Positions 8,354 to 17,570 are shown, counted from the first letter of the stretch. The stretch: 64,000 nt of DNA from Hymenobacter negativus (GCF_016056375.1 NZ_JAEDAE010000008.1:1-64000), one strand, 5' to 3'. Notes: generated by a model not told the origin, from the letters alone. Numbers and translations are program-made.

Positions 8354-9193
8354 TTACCGCAGGGCGATGGTTTTGGTATGACCATTCACGGTTACAGTAG
8401 CCACGTTGTCGCAGGTGCCAGTGCCGTAGTCCAGCGTCATGGTCTTGCTGTTGGTGTTGGTGATGCCAATGGTGCCCTGCACGAAATATTTGGGGCAGTC
8501 GGCGCGCTTGATGAGCGGGTTCTGGATGGTAGCGGTGTAGCCCACGTTTTTGCGGTTGGTGCCGGTGGCCGCGCCCGTTACGCTGTACACATCGTCCGAA
8601 ACCTGCGGGGTATTGTAGCCTTCCTTGCAAGTAAACGTCCAGTTGGCCGTCCAGGAGTGGGTGCCGCCGTTGTTGGCCCGGATAATGCTGGCACTGTCGA
8701 CAGCCACGGTGAACGAGCCCGCGCCGATGTCGGTGAAGGTACGGCGGGCGGTGTGCTGGTTATCGTTCACGAAATAGTTGCGGCGGGTAACGACGGCGCC
8801 GGCCGTGCGGCGGTTTACATCGGAGGTGAAGCGCACCAGGATTTTGCCCCGGCGGTAGCGCCCATCCACGCACAGGCAATTGGTGGTGCCAAAGTCGATG
8901 GTGAGGGTCTTGGTGTTGAAGTCGTAGCTGCGGGTGGCGCAGTTGCCAAAGCGGTTTTTGAAGTCGTTTTCGCCAATCAGGTAGGCCGAGCCCTGGGTCT
9001 GGGCATCAACGGGGCCCGCCATTTGGAAGGCTTCCGAGCTCATGGCCGTTTCGGAGTTGTCGTCGCTGCGGTCCTCGGCCGTGGTAATGTCGTCGGAAGG
9101 CGTGGCGTCGTTGTTGCGGTTGCAGCTGGCGGTGAGCAGCGCGCCGCTGGCGAGGCAGGCAAAGGCGAGTGAACGGAGAGAAAGGGTACGCAT
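8354..9193 (-). CDS. Exported lipoprotein, function unknown
   Basis: A 279-residue predicted lipoprotein: signal sequence with lipobox LTASC (Cys 24), then an acidic Asn/Asp/Thr linker (25-60). The body is beta-rich with two similar halves. Each contains a stretch resembling YDFNTKTLTIDFGT-NCLC or KTMTLDYGTGTCDN. Paired cysteines recur (FGNCATRS, NCLCVDG, FTCKEG, ADCPKYF, TGTCDN), suggesting disulfides outside the cytoplasm. The ATG at 9193 is chosen because it begins the signal peptide; the frame is open further upstream but gives no sensible N-terminus. I do not recognise the family. It is divergent from the first DUF4142 gene. Confidence 0.8.
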   Translation of the reverse strand: MRTLSLRSLAFACLASGALLTASCNRNNDATPSDDITTAEDRSDDNSETAMSSEAFQMAGPVDAQTQGSAYLIGENDFKNRFGNCATRSYDFNTKTLTIDFGTTNCLCVDGRYRRGKILVRFTSDVNRRTAGAVVTRRNYFVNDNQHTARRTFTDIGAGSFTVAVDSASIIRANNGGTHSWTANWTFTCKEGYNTPQVSDDVYSVTGAATGTNRKNVGYTATIQNPLIKRADCPKYFVQGTIGITNTNSKTMTLDYGTGTCDNVATVTVNGHTKTIALR

Positions 9194-9383
9194 GACGGTG
9201 AGAGAAAAAGTAAGTATATGAATGGGAATGTTGAACGGCGGTTGTGGTCGGTTGGAAGCAAAGGTGCTGTGCAGGTTTAACCCAGCCGTAAAAAAACTTC
9301 TCGCGGCCCGCAAAAAACCCAGCCCGGGGGGAGTCGTATAGCTGACGTATTGGGCCATATGGCTTATTCCCAACTTATTTACC

Positions 9384-9992
9384 ATGCGGCCCTCCCCTCT
9401 TCTCTCCAGGCCACTGCGGCTGTTTAAATGGGCGGCCGTGGCGCTGCCGCTGCTGGCAGCCTGCTCATCGGGCGACGGCAGCAACGATGCCGTGGACGCG
9501 GCCATGGCCCAGAACGAAAAGAAAATTGACGCCGCCGACATCACCAAAAAGCAGGAGGCCGACGCTGAATTTCTGGTAAAAAGCACCAGCAATGCCCTGC
9601 TCGAAGTAGAGCTGGGCAAGCTGGCGCAGGCCCGCGCCACCTCCCCCACCGTGCGCAGTTACGGGGCCCGCCTAGTGCCGCAGCGGCTGGAGCTGCTGGG
9701 TACCCTCCGCGCCCTGGCCGCTGCCAAGGGCCTGACTGTGCCCGCCGCCCTCGGCGACGACGAGCAGGAAGCCTACCACGAGGCCAGCACCCAGGCCGGC
9801 ACCCAGATTGACAAGCACCTGATGGCGCTGCTGGTGAAAGCCCAGAAGCAGGACGAGGACGCCTTCGACGATATGAGCGACGATGCCTACGACGGCGACA
9901 TTCGCGGTTTTGCGGCCAAATTCCACGACCCGGTGCAGGAACAGCTTGATGCGGCCAAAGAGACGGCCGACGTAGCCAAAAAGCTACCCTAA
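9384..9992 (+). CDS. DUF4142 lipoprotein, copy 1
   Basis: A 202-residue predicted lipoprotein (lipobox LLAAC, Cys 27) with an acidic linker. It is followed by a helical DUF4142 domain (about 54-200): DAEFLVKSTSNALLEVELGK, SPTVRSYGARLV, GLTVPAALGDDEQEAY, and a final helix with RGFAAKFHDPVQEQLD. DUF4142 proteins are predicted four-helix, ferritin-like envelope proteins without a settled function. This copy has lost some family residues; for example RLVPQR stands where the other copies have MVADHTK and MIADHTK. It is the first of three tandem paralogues on this strand, separated by 76 and 234 nt. Confidence 0.85.
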   Translation: MRPSPLLSRPLRLFKWAAVALPLLAACSSGDGSNDAVDAAMAQNEKKIDAADITKKQEADAEFLVKSTSNALLEVELGKLAQARATSPTVRSYGARLVPQRLELLGTLRALAAAKGLTVPAALGDDEQEAYHEASTQAGTQIDKHLMALLVKAQKQDEDAFDDMSDDAYDGDIRGFAAKFHDPVQEQLDAAKETADVAKKLP

Positions 9993-10068
9993 GCGGCGGT
10001 TTTTCAGCAAATTTTCATCAGTGCGGAATCATCTTACCGCATTCAGTTCACCAACCCATCCTCTTGCC

Positions 10069-10671
10069 ATGAAACGCTCGTTCATCGCCCTGCTCAGTGC
10101 TGCTACGCTGCTCATTAGCGCCGCCGGCTGCAATTCTAACGACTCCGTGAAAGAAGCCCAAAAAGTTAACGAAGTGAAAGCCGACAGTGCCACGGCCAAC
10201 ACCGACATGGGCAAAATTGAGGAAAAAGGCATGGACTACGACTCCAAGTTCATGACCAAGGCCGCCAGCGGTGGCATGCTCGAAGTAGAAATGGGCAAGC
10301 AGGTGGCGGCCCGCGCCGTGACGCCCGAAGCTAAGAAATACGCCCAGCAAATGGTGGCCGACCATACCAAAGGCAATGCCGAACTGATGGCCCTGGCCGC
10401 CAAAAAGAACATTACCCTGCCCACCACCCTCGGCGATGACCACCAGAAAGTGTTGAAAGATGTGGTGGAAGAAAAAGGCGTGAAAATGGACCAGGAGTAT
10501 ATGAAGGAGATGCTGAAGGACCACGAGGAAGATGTGAAGGAGTACACCGATGCCTCTATCAAAGCCGCCGATCCCGATATCAAAGCCTTCGCCGCCAAAA
10601 CCGTCCCGATGCTGAAAATGCACCTCGATATGGTAACCAAAATGAAGCTAACGGTGGACGCGGCTAAGTAG
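10069..10671 (+). CDS. DUF4142 lipoprotein, copy 2
   Basis: A 200-residue predicted lipoprotein (Cys 21 after LISAAG) with a Lys/Glu/Asp-rich linker. Its full DUF4142 domain has YDSKFMTKAASGGMLEVEMG, AVTPEAKKYAQQMVADHTK, NITLPTTLGDDHQK, YMKEMLKDHEEDVKEY and KAFAAKTVPMLKMHLDM. It is much closer to the family consensus than copy 1. ATG 10069 starts a clean signal peptide; a GTG at 10021 in frame would add an unlikely leader. A strong terminator follows, so copies 1 and 2 may form one unit with copy 3 separate. Confidence 0.9.
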   Translation: MKRSFIALLSAATLLISAAGCNSNDSVKEAQKVNEVKADSATANTDMGKIEEKGMDYDSKFMTKAASGGMLEVEMGKQVAARAVTPEAKKYAQQMVADHTKGNAELMALAAKKNITLPTTLGDDHQKVLKDVVEEKGVKMDQEYMKEMLKDHEEDVKEYTDASIKAADPDIKAFAAKTVPMLKMHLDMVTKMKLTVDAAK

Positions 10672-10701
10672 CTTTCCGCCCGGTATTTGCCTTCGGCAAT
10701 C

Positions 10702-10736
10702 AGCCCGTTCCGGTTTTCCGGAACGGGCTTTTTTGT
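10702..10736 (+). terminator. Rho-independent terminator after DUF4142 copy 2
   Basis: A 12-bp perfect stem (AGCCCGTTCCGG / CCGGAACGGGCT), TTTT loop and a T-rich tail. Confidence 0.85.
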
Positions 10737-10905
10737 TTTTTTCGAACGCTACTTTATTGACATTCAACAGATGAGCTTAGTCGTAAAATAGCATTGGGGA
10801 TGTAACATCTGCTGCTGAATCTTGCGTACTGCCTGTATTGCTGGTGCTTCTTAATGCTGGTTTGTTCTTCCGTTTTACGTTCCAATCACCCATTTCTTCA
10901 ACATT

Positions 10906-11568
10906 ATGAAACGCTCCCTTCTTCCGCTGCTGGCCTCGGGCCTGCTCACGCTGGCCGCCTGCGGCGACGCCAACAAATCGACCACCGAAAGCAGCACCGA
11001 CAGCAACATGGCCAACACGCCCGCTGCCGGGGCCGACACTTCTGCCGCGGCCACGCCCGCATCGGGCGACAGCAGCGCTATGAGCGGCTCGATGGGCGGC
11101 GCGGCCAAGGCCGACCCCAACGGCCCGACCGGCCCTCACAAAGACGACAAGGAATTCATGATGACGGCCGCCCACAGCGACCAAAATGAGATTCAGCAAA
11201 GCAAAATGGCTTTGGCTAAGGGCGTGACCGGTATGGCCAAGGAAATGGCCAACAAGATGATTGCCGACCACACCAAATCGACGGCCGACCTGAAAAAGAT
11301 TGCCGCCAAAAAGGGCGTGACCCTGCCCACCGACATGGACGCCGAGCACAAGGCAATGGCCCCGGCCATGGAAAAGCTGTCCGGCAAAGAGTTTGAGGCC
11401 AAGTACATTTCGCAGATGCAGACCGACCACCAGAAGACGGCCAACACCATGGCCGCCCACGAAAAAATGACCCAGGACGCTGACCTGAAAGCTTTCATCG
11501 GCAAAACCCTGCCCGTGGTGGAGCAACACCTGGGCATGGCCAAACAAAGTTCGGACATGAAGATGTAG
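10906..11568 (+). CDS. DUF4142 lipoprotein, copy 3
   Basis: A 220-residue predicted lipoprotein (lipobox LAAC, Cys 19). It has a longer Ser/Thr/Ala/Gly-rich linker (20-80), then DUF4142: KDDKEFMMTAAHSDQNEIQQ, MANKMIADHTKSTADLKKIA, GVTLPTDMDAEHKAM, YISQMQTDHQKTANTM, DADLKAFIGKTLPVVEQHL. It is clearly homologous to copy 2. The 234-nt gap upstream, with a terminator at its start, suggests an independent promoter, though I see no clear TAnnTTTG box. Confidence 0.9.
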   Translation: MKRSLLPLLASGLLTLAACGDANKSTTESSTDSNMANTPAAGADTSAAATPASGDSSAMSGSMGGAAKADPNGPTGPHKDDKEFMMTAAHSDQNEIQQSKMALAKGVTGMAKEMANKMIADHTKSTADLKKIAAKKGVTLPTDMDAEHKAMAPAMEKLSGKEFEAKYISQMQTDHQKTANTMAAHEKMTQDADLKAFIGKTLPVVEQHLGMAKQSSDMKM

Positions 11569-11590
11569 CCCGCTCGGCAACATCAACCCT

Positions 11591-11625
11591 AAGCCCATCT
11601 GCCTGGCGCAGATGGGCTTTTTTTT
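11591..11625 (+). terminator. Rho-independent terminator after DUF4142 copy 3
   Basis: Stem GCCCATCTGC (11593-11602) with GCAGATGGGC (11608-11617), followed by a long T run. Confidence 0.85.
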
Positions 11626-11667
11626 GTTTCTTTCCGCAAAAAACTCCTTAAATCTATATTGATTTTT

Positions 11668-12381
11668 ATGTCGCACGCGCCTGATACTGCCTTCGACCAC
11701 CACGACCGTACCGAGTTTCAGCTTGAGCGCCTCATTCTGTTTTCGGATGCCGTGTTTGCCATTGCCATCACGCTGCTCATCATCGAAATCAAGGTACCCG
11801 AACTGCACGAGCGCACCAACCATGCGGCCTTTGTGTCGCTGCTGCGGCTCATTCCCAAGTTCGTGGGCTTTTTTATCGGCTTCTTTGTGATTGCCACGTA
11901 CTGGGCGGCGCACCACCGCATCTTTCGGTTTGTGCGGCGCTACGACGACGGGCTGATTTGGCTGAACATCTTTTTCCTGCTCAGCATCGTGCTCATGCCC
12001 TTCACCTCGGCCTACTACGGCGAGTACCCGATGCTGCGTGTGCCGTTTGTGCTGTACTGCGCCAGTGTGATGGGCACGGGCTTGCTGCAAATGCTGATGC
12101 AGCGCACGCTGGCCAACCCCAAACGCAACTACGTGTACCCCGAGGCCCTCGCCCACCCCGACCTGGACCTGGGCCGTCCCCTGATTCCGACGGCAGTATT
12201 CGCCCTGGGCATTGTGCTGACTTTGGTGTTTCCTCACTCGTTCATCAGCCGCCCGGTCTTCATACTAATTTTCCCATTCATGATGCTCTACGGCAAGCGC
12301 TATAAGCGCCTGCAACGCGAGTACGAAGCCCGGCAGCCAGTGCACCAAACCCAGCCGGCGCAGCAGGAACAGCTTATTTAG
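11668..12381 (+). CDS. TMEM175-family (DUF1211) potassium channel
   Basis: A 237-residue membrane protein with six hydrophobic segments. The first carries the TMEM175 signature: Arg 21, then FSDAVFAIAIT (25-35), where FSD is the family motif lining the potassium pore. Bacterial members are single-repeat, six-helix proteins that form tetramers and conduct potassium leak current. The ATG at 11668 is preferred to a TTG nine bases upstream. The last 8 bp overlap the stop of the converging gene at 12374. The role in this organism (membrane potential or osmotic balance) is inferred from the family. Confidence 0.88.
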   Translation: MSHAPDTAFDHHDRTEFQLERLILFSDAVFAIAITLLIIEIKVPELHERTNHAAFVSLLRLIPKFVGFFIGFFVIATYWAAHHRIFRFVRRYDDGLIWLNIFFLLSIVLMPFTSAYYGEYPMLRVPFVLYCASVMGTGLLQMLMQRTLANPKRNYVYPEALAHPDLDLGRPLIPTAVFALGIVLTLVFPHSFISRPVFILIFPFMMLYGKRYKRLQREYEARQPVHQTQPAQQEQLI

Positions 12382-12811
12382 CCGCGGGCCCGACGGCGGT
12401 GGCTTCCCATTGCAGCTCGTAGGAGTCGCAGCGCAGGGCGTTGATGTTCATGCGGAAGCGGCCGCTGGCGGTTTTGCCCACAATTTTGCCGCCCAGGTCG
12501 AAGCACCAAGCGGTGGCCCCGCCATTCGGCGGCTCGCAGATACGGCCCGCAATGGTGCCGTTGCTTACGGCAAAGGTGCCCTTGGTGGGGCCGGCCGCGC
12601 CCAGCATTTCCAGCTTCCCGTCGCAGCGCCAGTAGCCCTTGAAAGTGAAGTCGCGAATGGTTTTGCCGTCGGGCGCGAGCACGAAACTCAGGGTATTGCC
12701 TTTGAGGCCGTTACTGAATTTGCCTTCGAAACGGGTGCCAGCCTGGGGCGCGGCGGGGATGTTGGTGGCGCTCAGGAGCGTTAGTAATGGAAACAGTAAC
12801 AATGTTCGCAT
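12374..12811 (-). CDS. Small exported protein, function unknown
   Basis: A 145-residue protein with a signal peptide (1 to about 20, LLLFPLLTLLSA) and a beta-rich body: FEGKFSNGLKGNTLSFVLAPDG, RDFTFKGYWRCDG, GRICEPPNGG, WCFDLGGKIVGKTASGRFRMN, LRCDSYELQWEA. Four cysteines are spaced so that they could form two disulfides outside the cytoplasm. The pattern resembles small lipocalin-like domains, but this is only an impression. The start is the ATG that begins the signal peptide. The stop overlaps the TMEM175 gene stop by 8 bp. Confidence 0.75.
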   Translation of the reverse strand: MRTLLLFPLLTLLSATNIPAAPQAGTRFEGKFSNGLKGNTLSFVLAPDGKTIRDFTFKGYWRCDGKLEMLGAAGPTKGTFAVSNGTIAGRICEPPNGGATAWCFDLGGKIVGKTASGRFRMNINALRCDSYELQWEATAVGPAAK

Positions 12812-12825
12812 AGCTGTGGAAATGA

Positions 12826-12861
12826 AAAGAGGCCGGCAAATAACCATTTGCCGGCCTCTTT
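12826..12861. terminator. Terminator after uvrA
   Basis: A perfect 16-bp stem AAAGAGGCCGGCAAAT / ATTTGCCGGCCTCTTT with a 4-nt loop. It lies just past the uvrA stop and directly upstream of the small exported gene. Confidence 0.85.
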
Positions 12862-12878
12862 CGCAATATCCTTTCCGG

Positions 12879-15800
12879 CTACGCCGTGGCGTATTTGCTC
12901 GTCCGGAGCTCCTCGGCCAGGAAGCGGGCGGTATGGCCCTTGCCAGCCTTGGCCACCTGCTCGGGCGTGCCCTGTGCCACGATGGTGCCGCCGCCCGCGC
13001 CGCCCTCGGGGCCGATGTCGATGACGTGGTCGGCCACCTTAATCAGGTCGAGGTTGTGCTCGATGATGAGGACGGTGTTGCCCTTGTCGGCCAGCTTCTG
13101 AAGCACATCCGCCAAGTGGTTGATATCCTCGAAGTGCAGGCCCGTCGTCGGTTCATCTAGAATGTAGAACGTCTTGCCGGTGTCTTTCTTGCTGAGCTCG
13201 GTGGCCAGCTTCACGCGCTGGGCCTCGCCGCCCGAAAGCGTGGTAGCCTGCTGGCCCAGCGTGAGGTAGCCCAGTCCCACGTCGTTCAGGGTCTTGATTT
13301 TGCGCAAGATGCGGGGTTGGAACTCGAAGAATTCCACGGCCTTTTCCACGGTCATGTCGAGCACGTCGGTGATGGACTTGCCCTTAAAGCGGACTTCCAG
13401 CGTTTCGCGGTTGTAGCGGCGGCCTTTGCAGGTTTCGCAGGGCACGTGTACGTCGGGCAGGAAGTTCATCTCGATGGTGCGGATACCGGCGCCCTCGCAG
13501 GTTTCGCAGCGCCCGCCCTTCACGTTGAAGGAGAAGCGGCCCGGGCCGTAGCCGCGGATTTTGGCCTCCGCCATCTCGCCAAACAGCTGCCGGATTTCGG
13601 TGAACACGCCAGTATACGTGGCTGGGTTCGAGCGCGGCGTGCGGCCGATGGGCGACTGGTCGACTTCAATCACCTTGTCGATGAAGTCCAGTCCTTCGAT
13701 GCTGCCGTAAGCCAGCGGCTCCTTCTTCGAGTTGAAGAAGTGCTGGTTTAGAATCGGGTACAGCGTGTCGTGGATGAGCGTGGACTTGCCCGAGCCCGAC
13801 ACGCCCGTGACGGCCACCAGCTTGCCCAGCGGTACTTTCAGGGTCACGTTTTTCAGGTTGTTGCCTTTGGCGCCCTTCAGCACCAATTCGGTGCCTTCGC
13901 CCTTGCGCTTTTTCTTTTGCAGTTCGATGTGCTTCTGGCCGCTGAGGTACTGCGAAGTGAGCGAGCCGGAGTTGAAAATCTCCTGCGGCGTGCCCGAGGC
14001 CACGATGCTGCCGCCGTGGATGCCCGCGCCGGGGCCAATGTCCAGCACGTGGTCGGCGTGCAGAATCATGTCCTTGTCGTGCTCCACTACGATGACGGAG
14101 TTGCCGATGTCGCGCAGGTGCTGCAGGGCTTTGATGAGACGCTCGTTGTCGCGCTGGTGCAGGCCGATGCTGGGCTCGTCCATAATGTAGAGCACGCCCA
14201 CGAGCTGGGTGCCAATCTGGGTGGCGAGGCGGATGCGCTGGCTTTCGCCGCCGCTCAGCGTCCGCACCGGGCGGTGCAGGTTCAGATAGTCGAGGCCCAC
14301 TTCGAGCAGGAAGCCGATGCGCTTACGAATTTCCTTGAGGAGCTCGCGCGCAATCACATTCTGGCGTTCCGTCAGCCGGTCTTCCAAGCCCACAAACCAC
14401 TGCGCCAGCTCGTTAAGGTCCATCACCGACAGCTCGCCGATGTGCTTGCCGTCCATCTTGAAGTGCAGGCTTTCCTTTTTGAGGCGGAAACCCTGGCACT
14501 CGGGGCAGGGCTGAGCCTGCGCGTACTGCGCAATCCACTCCCGGATGCTGTCCGATTCAGAATCCATCTGCCGACGCAGGAAGGGAATAATGCCCTCGAA
14601 CGGCTCAGTGAAGGCACCTTTGCCACTGTCGGCTTCGTCCTCCGAGATGCCGTGGAGCAGGCGTTTCAGCAGTTCCTCGGGCAGCTTCTCAATGGCAGTG
14701 TTCAGGGTGGCTTTGTTCTTCTTGAGGATGAGCGAGAGCTGCTGGAAAATCCAGATGTCGCGGTACTCGCCCAGCGGCGCGATGCCGCCCCGGCTGATGC
14801 TCAGCTTGCGGTCGGGCAGCACGGCGTCCTCGGTGATTTCCTGCACCTCGCCTAGGCCGTTGCAGGTGGGGCACGCGCCGTAGGGCGAGTTGAACGAGAA
14901 CGTGTTGGGCGCCGGGTCGTCGTAAGCAATGCCGGTGGCCGGGTCCATCAAAAAGCGCGAAAAGAACTGCGGCTGAGCTTTCTTGGCGTCGGGGTCGAGC
15001 ACCAGCATGGTGCCCTTGCCGTGCGTGAGGGCGTTCTGCACCGAGCCCGAGAGGCGGAACCGGTCTTCCTCCTTCACGATGAGCCGGTCGATGACGATTT
15101 CGATATCGTGGATTTTGTAGCGGTCCACCTGCATCTTGGGCGTGATGTCGAGGATTTCACCGTCGACGCGCACCTTGGCGAAGCCCAGCTTGGCAATCTT
15201 CTGGAAATCTTCGCGGTAGTGGCCCTTGCGGCCCTTTACCACCGGCGCCAGCACCACCAGCTTCTTGCCGTCGAAGTGCTTGAGGATGTAATTGATAATC
15301 TGGTCATCGCTCTGCCGAATCATCTTCTTGCCAGTGGCGTAGCTGAATGCCTCAGCGGTACGCGCATAGAGCAGGCGCAGGAAGTCGTAAATCTCGGTGA
15401 TGGTGCCCACCGTGGAGCGCGGGTTGCGCGAGGTCGTCTTCTGCTCGATGCTGATAACCGGCGACAGGCCCTCAATCTTGTCCACGTCGGGCCGCTCCAG
15501 CCCGCCCATGAAGCTGCGGGCGTAGGCCGAAAACGTCTCCATGTAGCGCCGCTGCCCCTCGGCATAAATAGTATCGAACGCCAGGCTGCTCTTGCCCGAA
15601 CCCGAGATGCCCGTGAACACCACCAGCCGGTTGCGCGGAATCTGCACGCTCACGTTCTTGAGGTTGTGCTCGCGCGCGCCATACACTTCAATGAAAGGCG
15701 CATCGATGTGATGGGCCGCGCCATTGGCGGCGGTGGCCGTGGTGGGGGGCAGCGTCTCGGGCGTCTGGTGTTGCAGAGCTACTGCTACACTAGCCGGGTT

Positions 15801-15950
15801 GGGCTGGGTGGCAGCTGCAGCTTCCGGCTCGGTGAGGGCGCCAGCAAGCTGCTTTTTCAGCGCGGCGCCGTTGGCAACTGGTTTTTTCTTAGCGGGAGCG
15901 GCGGCTTTAGGAGCTTGGGCAACCGGGGTAGCAGTGGATTTTTTGGCCAT
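12879..15950 (-). CDS. uvrA: Excinuclease ABC subunit A with an N-terminal low-complexity tail
   Basis: UvrA is the damage-recognition ATPase of nucleotide excision repair. The 1023-residue product has both ABC modules: Walker [10 protein letters not shown] (114-122), later GVSGSGKST, two signature motifs ([12 protein letters not shown] and [12 protein letters not shown]), and Walker B ([25 protein letters not shown]). The C-terminal zinc module is intact ([10 protein letters not shown] ... [15 protein letters not shown]). The first zinc module keeps only its second cysteine pair ([10 protein letters not shown]); where E. coli has the first CxxC the sequence reads [10 protein letters not shown]. 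Residues 1-85 are an Ala/Lys/Pro-rich tail absent from typical UvrA. A TACCTTTA box (15975-15982) stands 24 nt before the ATG. Confidence 0.97.
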   Translation of the reverse strand: MAKKSTATPVAQAPKAAAPAKKKPVANGAALKKQLAGALTEPEAAAATQPNPASVAVALQHQTPETLPPTTATAANGAAHHIDAPFIEVYGAREHNLKNVSVQIPRNRLVVFTGISGSGKSSLAFDTIYAEGQRRYMETFSAYARSFMGGLERPDVDKIEGLSPVISIEQKTTSRNPRSTVGTITEIYDFLRLLYARTAEAFSYATGKKMIRQSDDQIINYILKHFDGKKLVVLAPVVKGRKGHYREDFQKIAKLGFAKVRVDGEILDITPKMQVDRYKIHDIEIVIDRLIVKEEDRFRLSGSVQNALTHGKGTMLVLDPDAKKAQPQFFSRFLMDPATGIAYDDPAPNTFSFNSPYGACPTCNGLGEVQEITEDAVLPDRKLSISRGGIAPLGEYRDIWIFQQLSLILKKNKATLNTAIEKLPEELLKRLLHGISEDEADSGKGAFTEPFEGIIPFLRRQMDSESDSIREWIAQYAQAQPCPECQGFRLKKESLHFKMDGKHIGELSVMDLNELAQWFVGLEDRLTERQNVIARELLKEIRKRIGFLLEVGLDYLNLHRPVRTLSGGESQRIRLATQIGTQLVGVLYIMDEPSIGLHQRDNERLIKALQHLRDIGNSVIVVEHDKDMILHADHVLDIGPGAGIHGGSIVASGTPQEIFNSGSLTSQYLSGQKHIELQKKKRKGEGTELVLKGAKGNNLKNVTLKVPLGKLVAVTGVSGSGKSTLIHDTLYPILNQHFFNSKKEPLAYGSIEGLDFIDKVIEVDQSPIGRTPRSNPATYTGVFTEIRQLFGEMAEAKIRGYGPGRFSFNVKGGRCETCEGAGIRTIEMNFLPDVHVPCETCKGRRYNRETLEVRFKGKSITDVLDMTVEKAVEFFEFQPRILRKIKTLNDVGLGYLTLGQQATTLSGGEAQRVKLATELSKKDTGKTFYILDEPTTGLHFEDINHLADVLQKLADKGNTVLIIEHNLDLIKVADHVIDIGPEGGAGGGTIVAQGTPEQVAKAGKGHTARFLAEELRTSKYATA

Positions 15951-15974
15951 TCAGGAACGCAGCGAATAAGTGCG

Positions 15975-15982
15975 TAAAGGTA
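15975..15982 (-). promoter_or_regulatory. -7 promoter element for uvrA
   Basis: TACCTTTA on the minus strand, one mismatch from TAnnTTTG, 24 nt before the uvrA ATG. I see no SOS-type operator. Confidence 0.5.
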
Positions 15983-16176
15983 CGTAGATGGGGCGCCGAA
16001 GGCTAATCGCAAAGGCAACTTTGCCAGCTGAATTAGCTTTCGATGAGCTTGGAGCGTCGGGGTACAACAGCGCAACGCCTGCATTTGTCCCCGGCATTCT
16101 GACCGAAAATAAACCGGCGACGATTACGGGCATTTGGGCGACGTTTTTAGCCATTGAAGCTACCCTTTTGGGCACA

Positions 16177-16193
16177 TTGGCACTTGCCTTGCA
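16177..16193 (+). promoter_or_regulatory. Sigma-54-type -24/-12 promoter
   Basis: TTGGCAC-TTGCC-TTGCA fits the RpoN consensus YTGGCACGnnnnTTGCW at every fixed position but one (T for G), with correct GG-to-GC spacing. It ends 58 nt before the ATG at 16252. It lies in the 301-bp spacer between uvrA and the first Tyr-rich gene, and rpoN is encoded 5 kb away. A weaker TACCCTTTTG string at 16161 is an alternative sigma-A-type box. Confidence 0.6.
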
Positions 16194-16251
16194 TCTATCA
16201 GGCAGCAGCGCCGTTAGTGGCCTGTTAACCCATTTTATTCAACCACTTAGC

Positions 16252-16995
16252 ATGAAACCCCTCGCAAAATTTGTTGGCGCAGCCCTGGTGGGTGTGTTTG
16301 CCCTGTTGGTCACGCCGGCCGCACAGGCGCAGGTGGGGGTGAATATTAATATTGGCACCCCCGCCTGGGGGCCGCAGGTTCCCTACGGCACGCAGTATTA
16401 TTACATCCCCGAGATTGACGGCTACTACGACCTCTACAACCAGCAATACATTGTTTACCAAGATGGTTACTGGGTGCCTCTGCCCGAACTGTATGGCTAC
16501 GACCCCTACCAGTTCCATCCTGTCATAGTAGACTACCGGGGCCCGCAGCCCTGGCTGCAGATTGGCTATTACCGCCAGCACTATGCCTACCAACCCTACC
16601 GCAACTACGGCCCTGGCCGGGGCTACTATAACGGCGGCTATGGCTACGGCCCCAGCTACGGCCGCTCCCGCTACGACAACCGCGGCGGCTACTCCTACGG
16701 CGACCGTGACCGTGATAACCGTGGCGGTTACCCCAACGGCCGCAACTACGGCGACCACGACCGCGACGACCATGGCGGCTACCGGGGCAACGACAACCAC
16801 GGCCAGTACCCCGGCGGCGGCTACAACACCCCGCGCGGAAATTCCATACCGCAGCAGGGCGGTGGCGGCTACAACCCCGGCCAGGGTAATCACGGGGGCT
16901 TTGGTGGCGGCCAGGGCCAGCAGGGCGGTGGCCAGGGCAACAACGGCCGCAGCAATGGTGGCGGCAACCACGGCGGCGGCCGCGGCCGTGACTAG
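16252..16995 (+). CDS. Exported Tyr/Gly-rich protein, tandem family member 1
   Basis: A 247-residue exported protein with a signal peptide (cleavage near AQA, residue 26). The conserved core (27-110) is VNINIGTPAWGPQVP, YYYIPEIDGYYDLYNQQYIVY, WVPLPELYGYDPYQFHPVIVDYRG. A long low-complexity tail (about 115-247) rich in Tyr, Gly, Asn, Arg and Asp follows. The core is shared with the next two genes. I do not recognise a named family. The tail resembles flexible surface or matrix proteins, but no enzymatic motif is visible. The frame is open upstream to 15988, yet the signal peptide and the promoter fix the start at 16252. Confidence 0.82.
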   Translation: MKPLAKFVGAALVGVFALLVTPAAQAQVGVNINIGTPAWGPQVPYGTQYYYIPEIDGYYDLYNQQYIVYQDGYWVPLPELYGYDPYQFHPVIVDYRGPQPWLQIGYYRQHYAYQPYRNYGPGRGYYNGGYGYGPSYGRSRYDNRGGYSYGDRDRDNRGGYPNGRNYGDHDRDDHGGYRGNDNHGQYPGGGYNTPRGNSIPQQGGGGYNPGQGNHGGFGGGQGQQGGGQGNNGRSNGGGNHGGGRGRD

Positions 16996-17102
16996 CTGTG
17001 GTGTGCACCAACGCTCAACCCCTGTTACGGACTGCCAGTATAAGGCATCCGGTGCTGGCCACAGCGCCGGATGCGACAATTCTCACGCTTAAGTCCTTCA
17101 TT

Positions 17103-17546
17103 ATGAAAATGCTTCCCACCCTCCTCTGCGCCGCTGTGCTTGGAGGCATCTCTTTGCTTGCCGCACCGGCGGCGCAGGCCCAGATTAACGTCAACATCAA
17201 CACGGCGCCGCCCGTGGTGGTGGGCGCGCCGGCCGATGCCCAATACTACTACGTGCCCGAAATCAACGGCTACTATGATGTGCCGGCCCGCCGCTACGTG
17301 GTGCAGCGCAATGGCAAATGGGCGCGGGTAGAACGCATCGACGGCTACGACCCGCGCAACTTCCACCCGCAGTACATCGAGTACCGCGGCGCCGAGCCCT
17401 GGACCTACCGGGGCGGCAACCCACACGGCCTGCCGCCCGGCCAAGCCAAGAAAATGTACCGCGACGATGACCACCACGACGGCGACCATCGTGGCGACCA
17501 CGACGACCATGGCAAGGGCCATGGAAAAGGCAAAGGCAAGCACTAA
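17103..17546 (+). CDS. Exported protein, tandem family member 2
   Basis: A 147-residue exported protein with a signal peptide ending near AQA. Its core matches members 1 and 3 (VNINTAPPVVVG, YYYVPEINGYYDVPARRYVVQ, GYDPRNFHPQYIEYRG). A motif LPPGQAKKMYR, shared with member 3, is followed by a His/Asp/Gly/Lys tail that could bind metal (inference from composition only). It lies 107 nt after member 1 without a clear promoter, so it may be read through from member 1. A terminator follows. Confidence 0.8.
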   Translation: MKMLPTLLCAAVLGGISLLAAPAAQAQINVNINTAPPVVVGAPADAQYYYVPEINGYYDVPARRYVVQRNGKWARVERIDGYDPRNFHPQYIEYRGAEPWTYRGGNPHGLPPGQAKKMYRDDDHHDGDHRGDHDDHGKGHGKGKGKH

Positions 17547-17570
17547 GCCACCGCACGTCGGCGAAGCCCC

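Noticed and set aside
8014-8385. 123-codon minus-strand open frame in the AT-rich spacer
   Set aside because: It crosses a terminator and runs into the lipoprotein gene end, has no recognisable family features, and its composition looks non-coding.
15021-15977. 318-codon frame antisense to uvrA, and similar long antisense frames over asnS, ribD, gdhA, the OmpP1-like gene and the kinases
   Set aside because: High GC and strong codon bias in the true genes keep antisense frames open; these show no family motifs and lie fully over well-identified genes.
15988-16251. 88-codon in-frame extension before the first Tyr-rich gene
   Set aside because: The signal peptide starts at 16252 and the sigma-54-like promoter lies inside the extension.
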